This document shows, piece by piece, positions 26,141-36,460 of a DNA stretch of 64,000 bases. The DNA comes from Azoarcus sp. KH32C (GTDB taxonomy: Bacteria; Pseudomonadota; Gammaproteobacteria; Burkholderiales; Rhodocyclaceae): assembly GCF_000349945.1 (NCBI RefSeq), contig NC_020516.1, positions 806,001 through 870,000 of the forward strand, read 5' to 3'. Position 1 is the first letter of the stretch. Each line of letters starts with the position of its first letter. Made by a program: the position numbers and the translations under genes. The notes below the pieces were generated by a model, which saw only the letters and a list, made by a program, of their open reading frames with translations, searched no databases and had not been told where the DNA came from.

Positions 26141-26890
26141 ATGCTGCTCATTCCCGCTATCGATCTCAAGGACGGCCATTGCGTGCGCCTCAAGCAGGGC
26201 GAAATGGACGATGCCACCGTGTTCTCGGACGACCCGGCCGCCATGGCGCGGCACTGGATCGGCCTCGGCGCACGACGCCTGCACCTCGTGGACCTGAACG
26301 GCGCGTTCGCCGGCAAGCCCAAGAATGGGGCCGCGATCCGTTCCATCGTGGATGAAGTCGGCGACGACATCCCGGTTCAGCTCGGCGGCGGGATCCGCGA
26401 TCTCGACACCATCGAGCACTACCTCGACAATGGCATCTCTTACGTCATCATCGGCACTGCCGCGGTGAAGAATCCCGGCTTTCTCCATGACGCCTGCGGT
26501 GCCTTCCCCGGCCACATCATCGTCGGGCTGGACGCGAAGGACGGCAAGGTCGCCGTCGATGGCTGGTCGAAGATGACCGGGCACGATGTCGTCGATCTCG
26601 CGAAGAAATACGAGGATTACGGCGTCGAGGCGGTGATCTACACCGATATCGGCCGCGACGGCATGCTGTCGGGCGTGAACGTCGAAGCCACCGTACGCCT
26701 TGCGCGCGCGCTGCGCATCCCGGTCATCGCGAGCGGCGGCATTGCGAGCCTGACGGACATCGACGCGCTGTGCGCGGTCGAATCCGAAGGCGTCACCGGC
26801 GCGATCACCGGTCGCGCCATCTACGAAGGCACGCTCGATTTCGCAGCCGCGCAGGCGCGCGCCGACGAACTCAGCGGCGAAACTGCCTGA
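26141..26890 (+). CDS. hisA: Phosphoribosylformimino-AICAR ribotide isomerase HisA
   Basis: Amadori-type sugar isomerase of histidine synthesis with a (beta/alpha)8 barrel. The 249-residue product has the catalytic Asp pair in LIPAIDLKDGHCVRL (Asp8) and YTDIGRDGMLSG (near residue 130). The half-barrel phosphate-binding motifs are GGGIRD and ASGGI. The stop overlaps the hisF start by one base. Confidence 0.96.
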   Translation: MLLIPAIDLKDGHCVRLKQGEMDDATVFSDDPAAMARHWIGLGARRLHLVDLNGAFAGKPKNGAAIRSIVDEVGDDIPVQLGGGIRDLDTIEHYLDNGISYVIIGTAAVKNPGFLHDACGAFPGHIIVGLDAKDGKVAVDGWSKMTGHDVVDLAKKYEDYGVEAVIYTDIGRDGMLSGVNVEATVRLARALRIPVIASGGIASLTDIDALCAVESEGVTGAITGRAIYEGTLDFAAAQARADELSGETA

Positions 26891-27648
26891 TGCTTGCCAA
26901 GCGGATCATCCCCTGCCTCGACGTCAACGCCGGACGGGTCGTCAAGGGCGTCAATTTCGTCGAACTGCGCGATGCCGGGGACCCCGTCGAAATCGCCCGT
27001 CGCTACGACGAGCAGGGGGCCGACGAGATCACCTTTCTCGACATCACCGCCAGTTCGGATGCGCGTGACACGATTTTCCACGTCGTCGAGCAGGTTGCCG
27101 AGCAGGTCTTCATTCCGCTGACCGTGGGCGGGGGCGTGCGCACCGTGGAAGACGTGCGCCGGCTCCTCAACGCGGGCGCCGACAAGGTCAGCATCAATAC
27201 CGCGGCCGTCAATAACCCGCAGGTCGTCGCCGATGCGTCGGGCAAGGTCGGCAGCCAGTGCATCGTCGTCGCGATCGACGCGAAGCAGACCGCGCCGGGC
27301 AAATGGCAGGTCTTTACGCACGGCGGGCGCAACAACACCGGGCTGGATGCGATCGAGTGGGCGAAGAAGGTCGCCGCGCTCGGCGCCGGCGAAATTCTGC
27401 TGACCAGCATGGACCGGGACGGCACCAAGATCGGCTTCGATCTCGCGCTGACGCGTGCCGTTTCCGACGCCGTGTCGATCCCGGTGATCGCCAGCGGCGG
27501 GGTCGGCAACCTCGAGCACCTGGTCGAAGGGGTGTCCGAAGGGCGTGCCGATGCGGTGCTGGCCGCCAGCATCTTCCATTTCGGGCAGCACACGGTGCGT
27601 GAGGCGAAGGAACTCATGCGCAGCCGTGGGATCGAGGTCAGGCTATGA
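26890..27648 (+). CDS. hisF: Imidazole glycerol phosphate synthase subunit HisF
   Basis: Cyclase subunit that uses ammonia from HisH to form imidazole-glycerol phosphate and AICAR. The 252-residue (beta/alpha)8 barrel starts at 26890 (AKRIIPCLDVNAGRVVKG, catalytic Asp11). The second catalytic Asp lies in VVAIDAKQ near residue 130. The ATG overlaps the hisA stop, and the TGA overlaps the hisI start. A longer open frame upstream only shadows hisA. Confidence 0.97.
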   Translation: MLAKRIIPCLDVNAGRVVKGVNFVELRDAGDPVEIARRYDEQGADEITFLDITASSDARDTIFHVVEQVAEQVFIPLTVGGGVRTVEDVRRLLNAGADKVSINTAAVNNPQVVADASGKVGSQCIVVAIDAKQTAPGKWQVFTHGGRNNTGLDAIEWAKKVAALGAGEILLTSMDRDGTKIGFDLALTRAVSDAVSIPVIASGGVGNLEHLVEGVSEGRADAVLAASIFHFGQHTVREAKELMRSRGIEVRL

Positions 27649-28046
27649 TTGCGCCGCACTCGCCGCGCTGGCTCAACGACATTCGCTGGGACGACCAGGG
27701 GCTGGTGCCGGTCATCGCCCAGGAGGCTGCCTCCGGCGACGTGTTGATGTTCGCGTGGATGAACCGCGAAGCGCTGCAGCGCACAGCCGAATCCGGCGAG
27801 GCGATCTACTGGTCGCGCTCGCGCCGCAAGCTGTGGCACAAGGGCGAGGAGTCCGGCCACGTCCAGAAGGTGCTGGAGATCCGCATCGACTGCGATAACG
27901 ACGTGGTGCTGCTGAAGGTCGAACAGATTGGCGGAATCGCCTGTCACACCGGCCGGCACAGCTGCTTTTTCCAGCGTTACCTGGCCGACGGCTCCTGGGA
28001 GGCCGTCGATCCCGTGGTGAAAGATCCGAAGGATATCTACAAATGA
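27645..28046 (+). CDS. hisI: Phosphoribosyl-AMP cyclohydrolase
   Basis: Zinc/magnesium enzyme that opens the adenine ring of PR-AMP. The 133-residue stand-alone HisI domain has the metal-binding RIDCDNDVVLLKVEQ segment (DxDxD-like) near residues 82-96 and the zinc-ligand stretch ACHTGRHSCFF. It is separate from HisE here, overlapping it by four bases; the two are fused in E. coli. Confidence 0.95.
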   Translation: MIAPHSPRWLNDIRWDDQGLVPVIAQEAASGDVLMFAWMNREALQRTAESGEAIYWSRSRRKLWHKGEESGHVQKVLEIRIDCDNDVVLLKVEQIGGIACHTGRHSCFFQRYLADGSWEAVDPVVKDPKDIYK

Positions 28047-28369
28047 TCGATATCGAAGTGCTGCACCGCGTCGCCGCCACGCTCGCCGAGCGCAAGAAGG
28101 CGAGTCCCGACTCGTCCTACGTGTCCAGCCTGTATGCGAAGGGGACCGACGCGATCTGCAAGAAGGTCGCCGAGGAGGCCGCCGAGACCATCATGGCGGC
28201 CAAGGACAAGGACATGCTGCATGTCGTCTGGGAAGTGACCGACCTGTGGTTCCATTCGATGGTACTGCTGTCGCATTTCGGCCTGTCGGTCGACGACGTC
28301 CTGGCCGAATTCCGGCGCCGCGAAGGGGTGTCGGGGATCGACGAGAAGAAATCCCGTACGACGGCTTGA
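28043..28369 (+). CDS. hisE: Phosphoribosyl-ATP pyrophosphatase
   Basis: Removes pyrophosphate from PR-ATP, the second step of histidine synthesis. It is a helical MazG-like domain of 108 residues with SSYVSSLYAKGTDAICKKVAEEAAE, where the Glu-rich part binds magnesium (near residues 30-54). It starts inside the hisI stop. It is the last his gene of the block; hinT follows after nine bases. Confidence 0.93.
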   Translation: MIDIEVLHRVAATLAERKKASPDSSYVSSLYAKGTDAICKKVAEEAAETIMAAKDKDMLHVVWEVTDLWFHSMVLLSHFGLSVDDVLAEFRRREGVSGIDEKKSRTTA

Positions 28370-28378
28370 GGTGAGGCC

Positions 28379-28726
28379 ATGAGCGACTGTATCTTCTGCA
28401 AGATTGCCGCCGGCGAAATCCCCGCCAAGAAGATCTACGAAGACGATCTCGTCGTCGCCTTCCACGACATCCGCCCGGTAGCTCCGGTCCATTTTCTCGT
28501 GATTCCCAAGCTGCACATCCCGTCGATGGCGGAATTGCAGCCCGAGCACGCCGAGGTGATGGGGCGGGTCATGACGGTCGCGGCGCAGGTCGCGCGTGAA
28601 ACTGGTTGCGCAAACGGGTATCGAATGATTATCAACACCGGCAAGGTGGGGCGGCAGGAGGTGTATCATCTGCACGTCCACGTCGTGGGTGGTCCGGAGG
28701 TGCTTCCGGCCATGGTGAAGTATTAA
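28379..28726 (+). CDS. hinT: HIT-family nucleoside phosphoramidase (HinT-like)
   Basis: Small purine-nucleotide-binding hydrolase. The 115-residue product starts CIFCKIAAGEIPAKKIYEDD and carries the histidine triad HLHVHVVGG near residues 98-106. It lies between hisE and tatA, an arrangement common in betaproteobacteria. Its physiological substrate is unsettled across the family. Confidence 0.93.
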   Translation: MSDCIFCKIAAGEIPAKKIYEDDLVVAFHDIRPVAPVHFLVIPKLHIPSMAELQPEHAEVMGRVMTVAAQVARETGCANGYRMIINTGKVGRQEVYHLHVHVVGGPEVLPAMVKY

Positions 28727-28735
28727 GGAGGCAGT

Positions 28736-28966
28736 ATGGGTTCATTCAGCATCTGGCACTGGCTGATCGTCCTGGTCATCGTCGTGCTGGTGTTCGGTAC
28801 GAAGAAGCTTCGCAATATCGGCCAGGATCTGGGCGGTGCAGTGAAGGGCTTCAAGGAAGGCATGCGCGAAGCGGATCGGCCCGCGGGCGATAATCCGCAG
28901 AAGATCGCTGGCGGGGAAACCCTCGAAGGTCAGGCGCGCGAAAAGTCCGACAAGGTCAATTCCTGA
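28736..28966 (+). CDS. tatA: Twin-arginine translocase subunit TatA
   Basis: Pore-forming subunit of the Tat pathway, which exports folded proteins. The 76-residue product has one N-terminal helix (about residues 5-20), then the FGTKKLRNIGQDLGGAVKGFKEG amphipathic helix typical of TatA, then a charged tail. AAGGAGG precedes the ATG. One possible client in this window is the intradiol dioxygenase at 39088-39741, which has a twin-arginine signal. Confidence 0.95.
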   Translation: MGSFSIWHWLIVLVIVVLVFGTKKLRNIGQDLGGAVKGFKEGMREADRPAGDNPQKIAGGETLEGQAREKSDKVNS

Positions 28967-29069
28967 TTCCTGCTCGGCCGATACTAGTCACAGGGGGCGC
29001 CGGGCGTGCGCCCCTTCGTTTTGGTAGCGTCCGCGCCATCACGTCTTTGCCTGCACAGGCACCCAATCC

Positions 29070-29603
29070 ATGTTCGATCTTGGTTTTTCCGAAATCGTAG
29101 TCATCGCCGTCGTGACACTGATCGTCGTCGGGCCCGAGCGCTTGCCGAAGGTCGCGCGCACCGTCGGCCACCTGCTTGGTCGCTTCCAGCGCTACGTGTC
29201 CGACGTCAAATCCGACATCCAGCGTGAAATGCAGCTCGAGGAGTTGAAGAAGCTGCAGCAGCAGGTCGAACAGCAGGCCCGTGAGCTCGAGTCCTCCTTC
29301 CGGGAGGGCGTCGACAAGGTCGAGACCGATCTGGGCAAGGTGGCCGCAGCGGCGACCGCACCGGTCGCGGCCGCGCTCGACGAGGCCGCGGCGCCGAACC
29401 CCCAGACTTCCAGCACACCCTTGCCCGGCGAGGCAACGGCGACGGCGACCGCCGATACTCCGCCCGAGGCTCCATCGGCCGTGCCCGCAACGCCTGAGTC
29501 TGCTCCCGCGGCCGAGCAACCTGAAGTCGATAGCAGGCAAATGGATTTCGGCTTCGAGTCCGACGCCGCTCCCGCGCCCACTCAGCCCAAGGAAAAGGCA
29601 TGA
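29070..29603 (+). CDS. tatB: Sec-independent translocase protein TatB
   Basis: Receptor subunit that works with TatC to bind twin-arginine signal peptides. The product has 177 residues. The N-terminal helix MFDLGFSEIVVIAVVTLIVV and the GPERLPKVARTVG motif identify TatB. A long helical region follows to about residue 110, then a low-complexity Ala/Pro/Thr-rich tail. The stop overlaps tatC. Confidence 0.95.
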   Translation: MFDLGFSEIVVIAVVTLIVVGPERLPKVARTVGHLLGRFQRYVSDVKSDIQREMQLEELKKLQQQVEQQARELESSFREGVDKVETDLGKVAAAATAPVAAALDEAAAPNPQTSSTPLPGEATATATADTPPEAPSAVPATPESAPAAEQPEVDSRQMDFGFESDAAPAPTQPKEKA

Positions 29604-30385
29604 GCGAGATGCAGGAAACCTTCATTTCGCACCTCGTCGAGTTGCGGGATCGCTTGCTGCGCGCCATCGTCGCGGTAGTCGTGGTGTTCGTGTGCCTGAT
29701 GCCCTGGGCGAGCGACATCTACGACCTGCTCGCCCTGCCGATGATGCGGACCCTGCCCGAGGGCACGCACATGATCGCGACCGGCGTCGTCACGCCGTTC
29801 TTCGTTCCGGTCAAGGTCACGATGCTGGTCGCCTTTGTGGCGGCGCTGCCTGTCGTGCTGTATCAGGTATGGGCCTTCGTTGCTCCCGGGCTTTATGCCC
29901 ACGAGCGGCGCTTTGCGTTGCCGCTGGTGTTTGGTTCGACGATTCTGTTCATGCTCGGGATGGCGTTCTGCTACTTCTTCGTTTTCGGGACGGTCTTCAA
30001 GTTCATTGCGAACTTCGCTCCGAAGAGCATCGTTCCCGCGCCGGACATCGAGCAATATCTGTCGTTCGTGATGACGATGTTCATCGCCTTCGGGCTGACC
30101 TTCGAGGTCCCGGTGGCCGTCATCCTGCTCGTGAAGACCGGCGTCGTCGGCATTGCCAAACTGGTCGAGGCGCGTCCCTACGTGATCGTCGGAGCCTTCA
30201 TCATCGCGGCGGTGGTAACCCCGCCCGACGTCGTATCGCAGTGCCTGCTGGCCATCCCGATGTGCCTGCTGTATGAGCTCGGGATCGTGATCTCACGCTT
30301 TGTCGCCAAGGACAAAGCGTCGGAGATCGAAGGCGACGAGGCGCCGCTCGAGCGGATCGGCAATACGGGGCCGGACGCGAGCTGA
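29600..30385 (+). CDS. tatC: Sec-independent translocase protein TatC
   Basis: Core membrane receptor of the Tat system, with six helices in 261 residues. The conserved start TFISHLVELRDRLLRAI is present, as are FVAPGLYAHERR and FGLTFEVPV (with the conserved Glu) near residue 170. The last gene of the his-hinT-tat block, it ends seven bases before the convergent protease gene. Confidence 0.96.
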   Translation: MSEMQETFISHLVELRDRLLRAIVAVVVVFVCLMPWASDIYDLLALPMMRTLPEGTHMIATGVVTPFFVPVKVTMLVAFVAALPVVLYQVWAFVAPGLYAHERRFALPLVFGSTILFMLGMAFCYFFVFGTVFKFIANFAPKSIVPAPDIEQYLSFVMTMFIAFGLTFEVPVAVILLVKTGVVGIAKLVEARPYVIVGAFIIAAVVTPPDVVSQCLLAIPMCLLYELGIVISRFVAKDKASEIEGDEAPLERIGNTGPDAS

Positions 30386-30392
30386 CCGAGGG

Positions 30393-31568
30393 TCAGCGTT
30401 CGGCCGTCGGCGACGGAGCCGGCGCCGGTCGGCGGCCGATCTCCACGGCCAGATCCAGTTCGGCTTCGGCGCGGCGCAGATGGAACTGCGCGTTGCGCCC
30501 CGGCCGCAGATTGGCCACCATTTCCAGCATGCCGCGTGGATCCTGGATCGCGCGGCCCTCGACGGCAGTCAGCACGTCGCCCGGCCGGATGCCGGCGCGC
30601 TCCGCCGGACTGTCGCGCAGCACGCCCGCGATCAGCGCGCCATGAGTGCCGGCAATTCCGAAGGATTCCGCAAGCTCGGGCGTGATCTCCTGGATTTCGA
30701 CGCCGATCCAGCCGCGGGTGACCTGCCCGTTGGCGACCAACTGCTCAAGGACGTTGCGCGCGATCGAAACCGGGATCGCGAAGCCGATTCCGAGCGAGCC
30801 GCCCGAGCGCGAGTAGATCGCGGTATTGATCCCGACAAGGTTGCCGTGATTGTCGACCAGCGCTCCGCCGGAATTGCCGGGGTTGATCGCCGCGTCGGTC
30901 TGGATGTAGTTCTCGAAGGTGTTGATCCCGAGTTGGCTGCGCCCGAGGGCCGACACGATGCCCATCGTCACGGTCTGTCCGACGCCGAACGGATTGCCGA
31001 TCGCGAGCACGACATCGCCGACTTCGAGTGCGTCCTGCGCGGCGAAGGTGATCGTCGGGAGCGCGCCGGGCCCTTTGAGCTTGAGCACGGCGAGGTCGGT
31101 TTCCGGGTCGCGGCCGACGAGCGTCGCCGGGAATTTCCTGCCGTCGTTGAGCGCGACCTCGATCTCGTCCGCGCCGTCGATCACGTGGTTGTTGGTCAGC
31201 ACGAAGCCTTCGCTGCTCGCGATGACGCCCGAGCCGAGTCCGGCGGCGCGCTGGGTCGGTCCGTTATCTTGGCGGTCGCCAAAGAAATGCCGGAAAACGG
31301 GATCATCGAGCAGTGGATGACGGGGGCGCGCGACGTCCTTGGACGTGTAGATGTGGACGACGGCGGGCATCGAGCGTCGCGCCGCTTCGGCATATGAGCC
31401 CTGGGCGGCGACCTCGTGTTCGGACGTGAAGGGCGGCGCCTGCAGTATCTCGACTACGGACGAAGGCGCATTGCTGCGCAGCCATTCCGGCTTCAGCGTC
31501 GTGAGGACGAACAGGACCGCGACGCTGATCGTCACGGCCTGTGCAAAGATGAGCCAGAGGCGGCGCAT
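30393..31568 (-). CDS. DegS/DegQ-type membrane-anchored serine protease with one PDZ domain
   Basis: A periplasmic HtrA-family protease of 391 residues. An N-terminal membrane helix (residues 3-24) has no cleavage site, as in DegS/AlgW. The trypsin-like domain has the triad His in LTNNHVIDG, Asp in ETDLAVLK and Ser in NPGNSGGAL. One PDZ domain follows near residues 275-370, then a Pro-rich tail. A single PDZ plus an anchor favours a DegS-like envelope-stress sensor over a two-PDZ DegP. RseA and sigma-E genes are not in the window. Confidence 0.88.
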   Translation of the reverse strand: MRRLWLIFAQAVTISVAVLFVLTTLKPEWLRSNAPSSVVEILQAPPFTSEHEVAAQGSYAEAARRSMPAVVHIYTSKDVARPRHPLLDDPVFRHFFGDRQDNGPTQRAAGLGSGVIASSEGFVLTNNHVIDGADEIEVALNDGRKFPATLVGRDPETDLAVLKLKGPGALPTITFAAQDALEVGDVVLAIGNPFGVGQTVTMGIVSALGRSQLGINTFENYIQTDAAINPGNSGGALVDNHGNLVGINTAIYSRSGGSLGIGFAIPVSIARNVLEQLVANGQVTRGWIGVEIQEITPELAESFGIAGTHGALIAGVLRDSPAERAGIRPGDVLTAVEGRAIQDPRGMLEMVANLRPGRNAQFHLRRAEAELDLAVEIGRRPAPAPSPTAER

Positions 31569-31641
31569 AATGTTGCTCGATCGGGGCGGGCCGCCGTTGC
31601 GGATTTCGCCGACAGCCTTCGTATTTTGTGGTGGAGTCCCT

Positions 31642-32388
31642 ATGCAACTCGTCGAGCTGGTAGCTCATCTGGATGAACTGCTGGAGGTCGCACGGTATCG
31701 GGATTATTCCCCAAACGGTCTGCAAGTGGAAGGACGGCCGGAAGTGCAGCGCGTCCTATGCGGGGTGACGGCCAGTCAGCAACTGCTCGACCTGGCGGTC
31801 GCCGGCGCCTATGACGCAGTGCTGGTTCATCACGGTTATTTCTGGCGCGGCGAAGACGGGCGTGTGACAGGCGTCCGCAAGCGTAGGCTCGCTGCGCTGC
31901 TGAATCATGATATCAGCCTCATCGCCTATCACTTGCCGCTCGACGCCCATCCGACGTTGGGAAACAACGCACAACTGGGTGTGCTTGCCGGCTGGACCGG
32001 GGAAGGGCGTTTCGGTGAGCAGGATCTCGGATGGATCGGCCGGCCGGCCAATATGGAACCGGCGGGGCTCGTCGCGCGGGCGCTCGCGGCACGCCTCGGA
32101 CGCGAGCCGCTTCTCGTCGGTGACATTGACCGGATGGTACGGCGTGTCGCGTGGTGTACGGGTGGGGCGCAGGGCTACTTCGAGCAGGCCATTGCCGCCG
32201 GCGCCGATCTGTACGTCTCAGGCGAGATTTCGGAACAGACGGTGCATCTGGCGCGCGAATCCGGGGTGCCCTTCGTGGCCGCCGGACATCACGCCACCGA
32301 ACGCTACGGTATCCGTGCGGTCGCGGCTTATCTCGTACGGACGTTCGGCTTGGCGGCCGAATTCGTCGATCTCGACAATCCGGTCTGA
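31642..32388 (+). CDS. NIF3-like (YbgI/DUF34) metal-binding family protein
   Basis: A 248-residue NIF3-family protein from the ATG at 31642; the open frame continues upstream through the protease promoter region and is not coding there. Conserved metal-site segments are NGLQVEGRPEVQRV, VHHGYFWRGE, HLPLDAHPTLGNNAQLG and the C-terminal AAGHHATERYGI. The family is widespread, forms dinuclear-metal toroidal hexamers and has no settled reaction. Despite the name, it has no tie to nitrogen fixation. Confidence 0.88.
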   Translation: MQLVELVAHLDELLEVARYRDYSPNGLQVEGRPEVQRVLCGVTASQQLLDLAVAGAYDAVLVHHGYFWRGEDGRVTGVRKRRLAALLNHDISLIAYHLPLDAHPTLGNNAQLGVLAGWTGEGRFGEQDLGWIGRPANMEPAGLVARALAARLGREPLLVGDIDRMVRRVAWCTGGAQGYFEQAIAAGADLYVSGEISEQTVHLARESGVPFVAAGHHATERYGIRAVAAYLVRTFGLAAEFVDLDNPV

Positions 32389-32431
32389 GCGCGCCGCGGA
32401 CACGCGCGGCTGTCGCCGCGAATCGCCGTGC

Positions 32432-34225
32432 TCAGGCGGCGTCCTGGGCCGAGTGCCCGTCGGCGTCCCACTGGTCGGAGTTCTGGACGTCCGTGCTTTC
32501 GGGGCGATAGGGGCCGAGCTGATCTTCGAGCACGGAGGCGAGCATCAGGATCTCGTCGATGACGCTGAGCGGAAAGCCTTCGCGTTTGCCATCGCGGTTG
32601 TCGCGCAGCAGTTTCTCAAGATAGGCCTGACATTCTTCGGTGCCCCAGATCCGCTGCACCTTGCTCGAAATGTGGCCCATCTGTTCCATTGAGTGCCGCG
32701 ATTGCTTCGCTTCCTCGAAGGTATCCCAGGTGACGGCCTTGACGTTGAATGTCTTGTTGAGCTGTTGGGCGAGGGCGTCGAATTCCTGACGGAGATCGGC
32801 CGCGCGATAGACCTCGAGCAGCTTCAGCCACGGCGTGACGGCCCGCTTCGGGTTTGAGGCGATGAATTCGGCGAGGGTCTCGGCCGCGCCCTGGATGCGC
32901 CCGAAGCCCATCATGATCTCGGCCAACTCGATGGCCGATTCGTGCTCCTCGGCCGTCTCGTCGAAGGTTTCGATCGGTTGGACGGGGGCGAGTGGTTCGG
33001 CGGATTCGGGGGCGCTTGCAACGGTTTCCCAGCCCAGCGGAGCGCGCTCGGCCGGTCGTGGCATTTCCTCGTTGAGATCGATATCCGGTGCCGTGAACTG
33101 GGACGGCAGCTCAGGCGCCTCGTGCGCGGCGGCGGCCGTACGTTTCGGTAGCGGAGCAATGTAGGGCTCGATCGCGGCTTCGTCCTCCGTTTCGACGCCC
33201 GACGCCGGAGTGCTGTTGCGACGTCGCAGCCACAGCAGGCCAGCCGCCAGCGCGGTGGACAGCGCGATGAATCCGGCTGTTGGCACGATCCAGGACGACG
33301 CCCGTGCGACGGTCTTCTCCGCGAGGGGCGGAGCGGCGGGCGCAGGCACGGCAGGCAGGCTTTCAGCCTTCCGTTCGAGGGCCGCCATGTTGGCCTGGAT
33401 TTCTTCGAGCCTGCGGATGCGGTCGTTGAGTTCGAGCTGGGCGACGATGGTGCGATCGATCTCCATCACCACCGCTTGTTCGCGTCGAAGTTCGTCGCGT
33501 TCCTGATCCGTGATCTTGCCCAGGCGACTCAGGCTGTCGAGTTGCCGGCTGAGGCGTAGTTCACCTCCTCCAGGTTCCCCGACGCCGCCGCCGAGGACGA
33601 GCCGATCCTGATCACGTCCGGGCGGGGGTTTGTCGTGCTCGCTGGCTTGGGGCGTTTCCTGGGCAGGGCTCGCGGTCTGCCGAGCGGTCGATCTTCTCGG
33701 TGGACGTCCTTCTGATGCGGCGCCGGCTGAATCGCGGGCGGTTTGCCTGTGCGCGGGTTTGGCAAGGGGCGGTTCCGAACGCGATTGTTCGGAGACAGCC
33801 GCGACGCCCAAGGGTTCGTGGACCGCTTCGGCTGTCGGGAAGGACAGCAGCAGGGTGTAGTCGCGCCGCAGGTGCGCGTCGCAGGTGTCTTCGATCGCGA
33901 GTCGCAGGACGGGTTCGAAGACGGCGTCCGGATGCGTGATTACCAGATGCGTGGTCTTGCCGCGGGTAGCGATGCTCAGGCGCCCGTTCTTGACCCAGGG
34001 CAGGCCGTCGCTTCCCTTTTCCGACACCAGGCGGAGGCATTCGCCGGCGTTGGACAGGTCGCCTCCGAGCAGCGGCAGCTCGACGTGCAAGGGGCGTCCG
34101 ACTTCCGAAACGACGGCCGGCTCGCCCAATGCGATGGCCTTCGTCTCGGACGAAAGAAGCATCAGCGATGCGGTCAGTGCCAGCGATGCGGCGTGGGCGG
34201 GATTCAGGCGCAGCTTTGGGTTCAT
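32432..34225 (-). CDS. fimV: FimV-like membrane protein with TPR C-terminus
   Basis: A large, acidic inner-membrane protein of 597 residues. FimV relatives organise polar structures and type IV pili. The start is taken at the ATG 34225, just before the signal-like segment; an upstream in-frame extension is weakly plausible. The N-terminal FimV domain (ALGEPAVVSEVGRPLHVELPL) is near residues 32-130, followed by a Pro/Ser/Arg-rich linker. A coiled coil lies near 220-300 and one membrane helix (IVPTAGFIALSTALAAGLLWL) near 315-335. A FimV C-terminal TPR-like region lies near 430-540. It fits with pilU elsewhere in the window. Confidence 0.8.
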   Translation of the reverse strand: MNPKLRLNPAHAASLALTASLMLLSSETKAIALGEPAVVSEVGRPLHVELPLLGGDLSNAGECLRLVSEKGSDGLPWVKNGRLSIATRGKTTHLVITHPDAVFEPVLRLAIEDTCDAHLRRDYTLLLSFPTAEAVHEPLGVAAVSEQSRSEPPLAKPAHRQTARDSAGAASEGRPPRRSTARQTASPAQETPQASEHDKPPPGRDQDRLVLGGGVGEPGGGELRLSRQLDSLSRLGKITDQERDELRREQAVVMEIDRTIVAQLELNDRIRRLEEIQANMAALERKAESLPAVPAPAAPPLAEKTVARASSWIVPTAGFIALSTALAAGLLWLRRRNSTPASGVETEDEAAIEPYIAPLPKRTAAAAHEAPELPSQFTAPDIDLNEEMPRPAERAPLGWETVASAPESAEPLAPVQPIETFDETAEEHESAIELAEIMMGFGRIQGAAETLAEFIASNPKRAVTPWLKLLEVYRAADLRQEFDALAQQLNKTFNVKAVTWDTFEEAKQSRHSMEQMGHISSKVQRIWGTEECQAYLEKLLRDNRDGKREGFPLSVIDEILMLASVLEDQLGPYRPESTDVQNSDQWDADGHSAQDAA

Positions 34226-34471
34226 TGTCCGCTCATTGGGCGGGGAGGGGCGATTGAGCCCGCATCTTGTATCAAATAATTGCAGGATTATAACGAATTT
34301 GCATGTCTCTAGCGCATGAGGCCGTGAAACCAAAGGATTTTACGCTCGCACATCTGCGTGCGGGACAGGTTCGGCCGGAGAGTGTGCCCGGTCAGTGAAA
34401 TTCCGTTTCTGATGCGTGTCAAGGTCGATTCGCGTTACCATTTTGCCGGTTCCATACGCTGGCGTACGTCC
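34226..34471. other. Divergent intergenic region fimV / DUF2889 gene
   Basis: AT-rich for this sequence. A TATAAT box on the minus strand (34292-34287) could serve fimV, though no clear -35 box accompanies it. Nothing else is recognisable. Confidence 0.35.
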
Positions 34472-35026
34472 ATGCCGCTTTCTCCTCCCAAATGTGCGCG
34501 CCAGAAGGTGCATGTCCGCCAGATCTCCGTCGAGGGTTATCGCCGGGAGGACGGGATGCTGGAGCTCGATGCCTGTCTTACGGACACGAAGGAAGCCGAT
34601 TACATGCTGGCTTCCGGCATCCGCAAGGCAGGCGATCCGGTGCATCAGATGCGCGTGCGCGTCACGCTCGATGCCGACTTCACGATTGTCGACGCCGAGG
34701 CCTGTTCCGACTGGGTGCCGTACGTCGGGGGCTGCGACACGATCGGGCCCGATTACCGGCGCCTGATCGGCTTGAACCTGGTGCGCGGCTTCCGGCGCAC
34801 GGTCGGGGAAATGTTCGCCGACGTCCGGGGCTGTTCGCACCTGACCGAGTTGTTGTCGAGCCTGCCGACCGCGGCGATCCAGACCTTCGCGACTTTCCGG
34901 CGCGACAACGAGGACTCCGGCGAGAAGCCGTTCCAGCTCGACCGCTGCCACGCGCTCGACTGCACCGGCGAAACGGTGCGCCTCTATTATCCGAAGTGGC
35001 ATCGCGCCGCGCCGCGGGAAGAGTGA
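34472..35026 (+). CDS. DUF2889 family protein
   Basis: A conserved protein of unknown function, 184 residues. Family members typically begin MPLxxP and then show a GYRREDGxxELDAxLxDTK pattern; both are present here, which fixes the start at 34472 rather than at upstream ATGs. It has no membrane segment or signal. Later conserved parts are CDTIGPDYRRLIGL and RGCSHLTELL with a Cys and His. The family is often found in organisms that degrade aromatics, but no function is established. Confidence 0.8.
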   Translation: MPLSPPKCARQKVHVRQISVEGYRREDGMLELDACLTDTKEADYMLASGIRKAGDPVHQMRVRVTLDADFTIVDAEACSDWVPYVGGCDTIGPDYRRLIGLNLVRGFRRTVGEMFADVRGCSHLTELLSSLPTAAIQTFATFRRDNEDSGEKPFQLDRCHALDCTGETVRLYYPKWHRAAPREE

Positions 35027-35070
35027 CTGCGGTTCGGCGCAAAGGGCATTCGTTCCGCCTGGTTCAGCGA

Positions 35071-35098
35071 TTCTGCTTTGCACAAATCCGGTTATAAT
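35071..35098 (+). promoter_or_regulatory. Putative sigma-70 promoter of sucCD
   Basis: TTCTGC and consensus TATAAT are 16 bases apart, implying a leader of about 180 bases before sucC. The leader (35105-35288) contains a short GGAGC-GAA-GCTCC hairpin and no other recognisable element. Confidence 0.5.
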
Positions 35099-35288
35099 CG
35101 CGCGATCTTGCGGCTGCTGCGCCCGATTCGGGGGCGAGTCGCGAGACGGGGCCGGTCGCCACACGATCGGTCGGCAGCGGTGTGCGTCGGTCGAGGGAGA
35201 CGGCGTATGTCGTGGAGCGAAGCTCCGAAGCGTCCCATCAACCTGTCCGCGGCGGCCAACACGTCGCGACTTCGATCGAAGGGCAACC

Positions 35289-36449
<1,161 letters not shown>

Positions 36450-36460
36450 GGAGAGTGTGA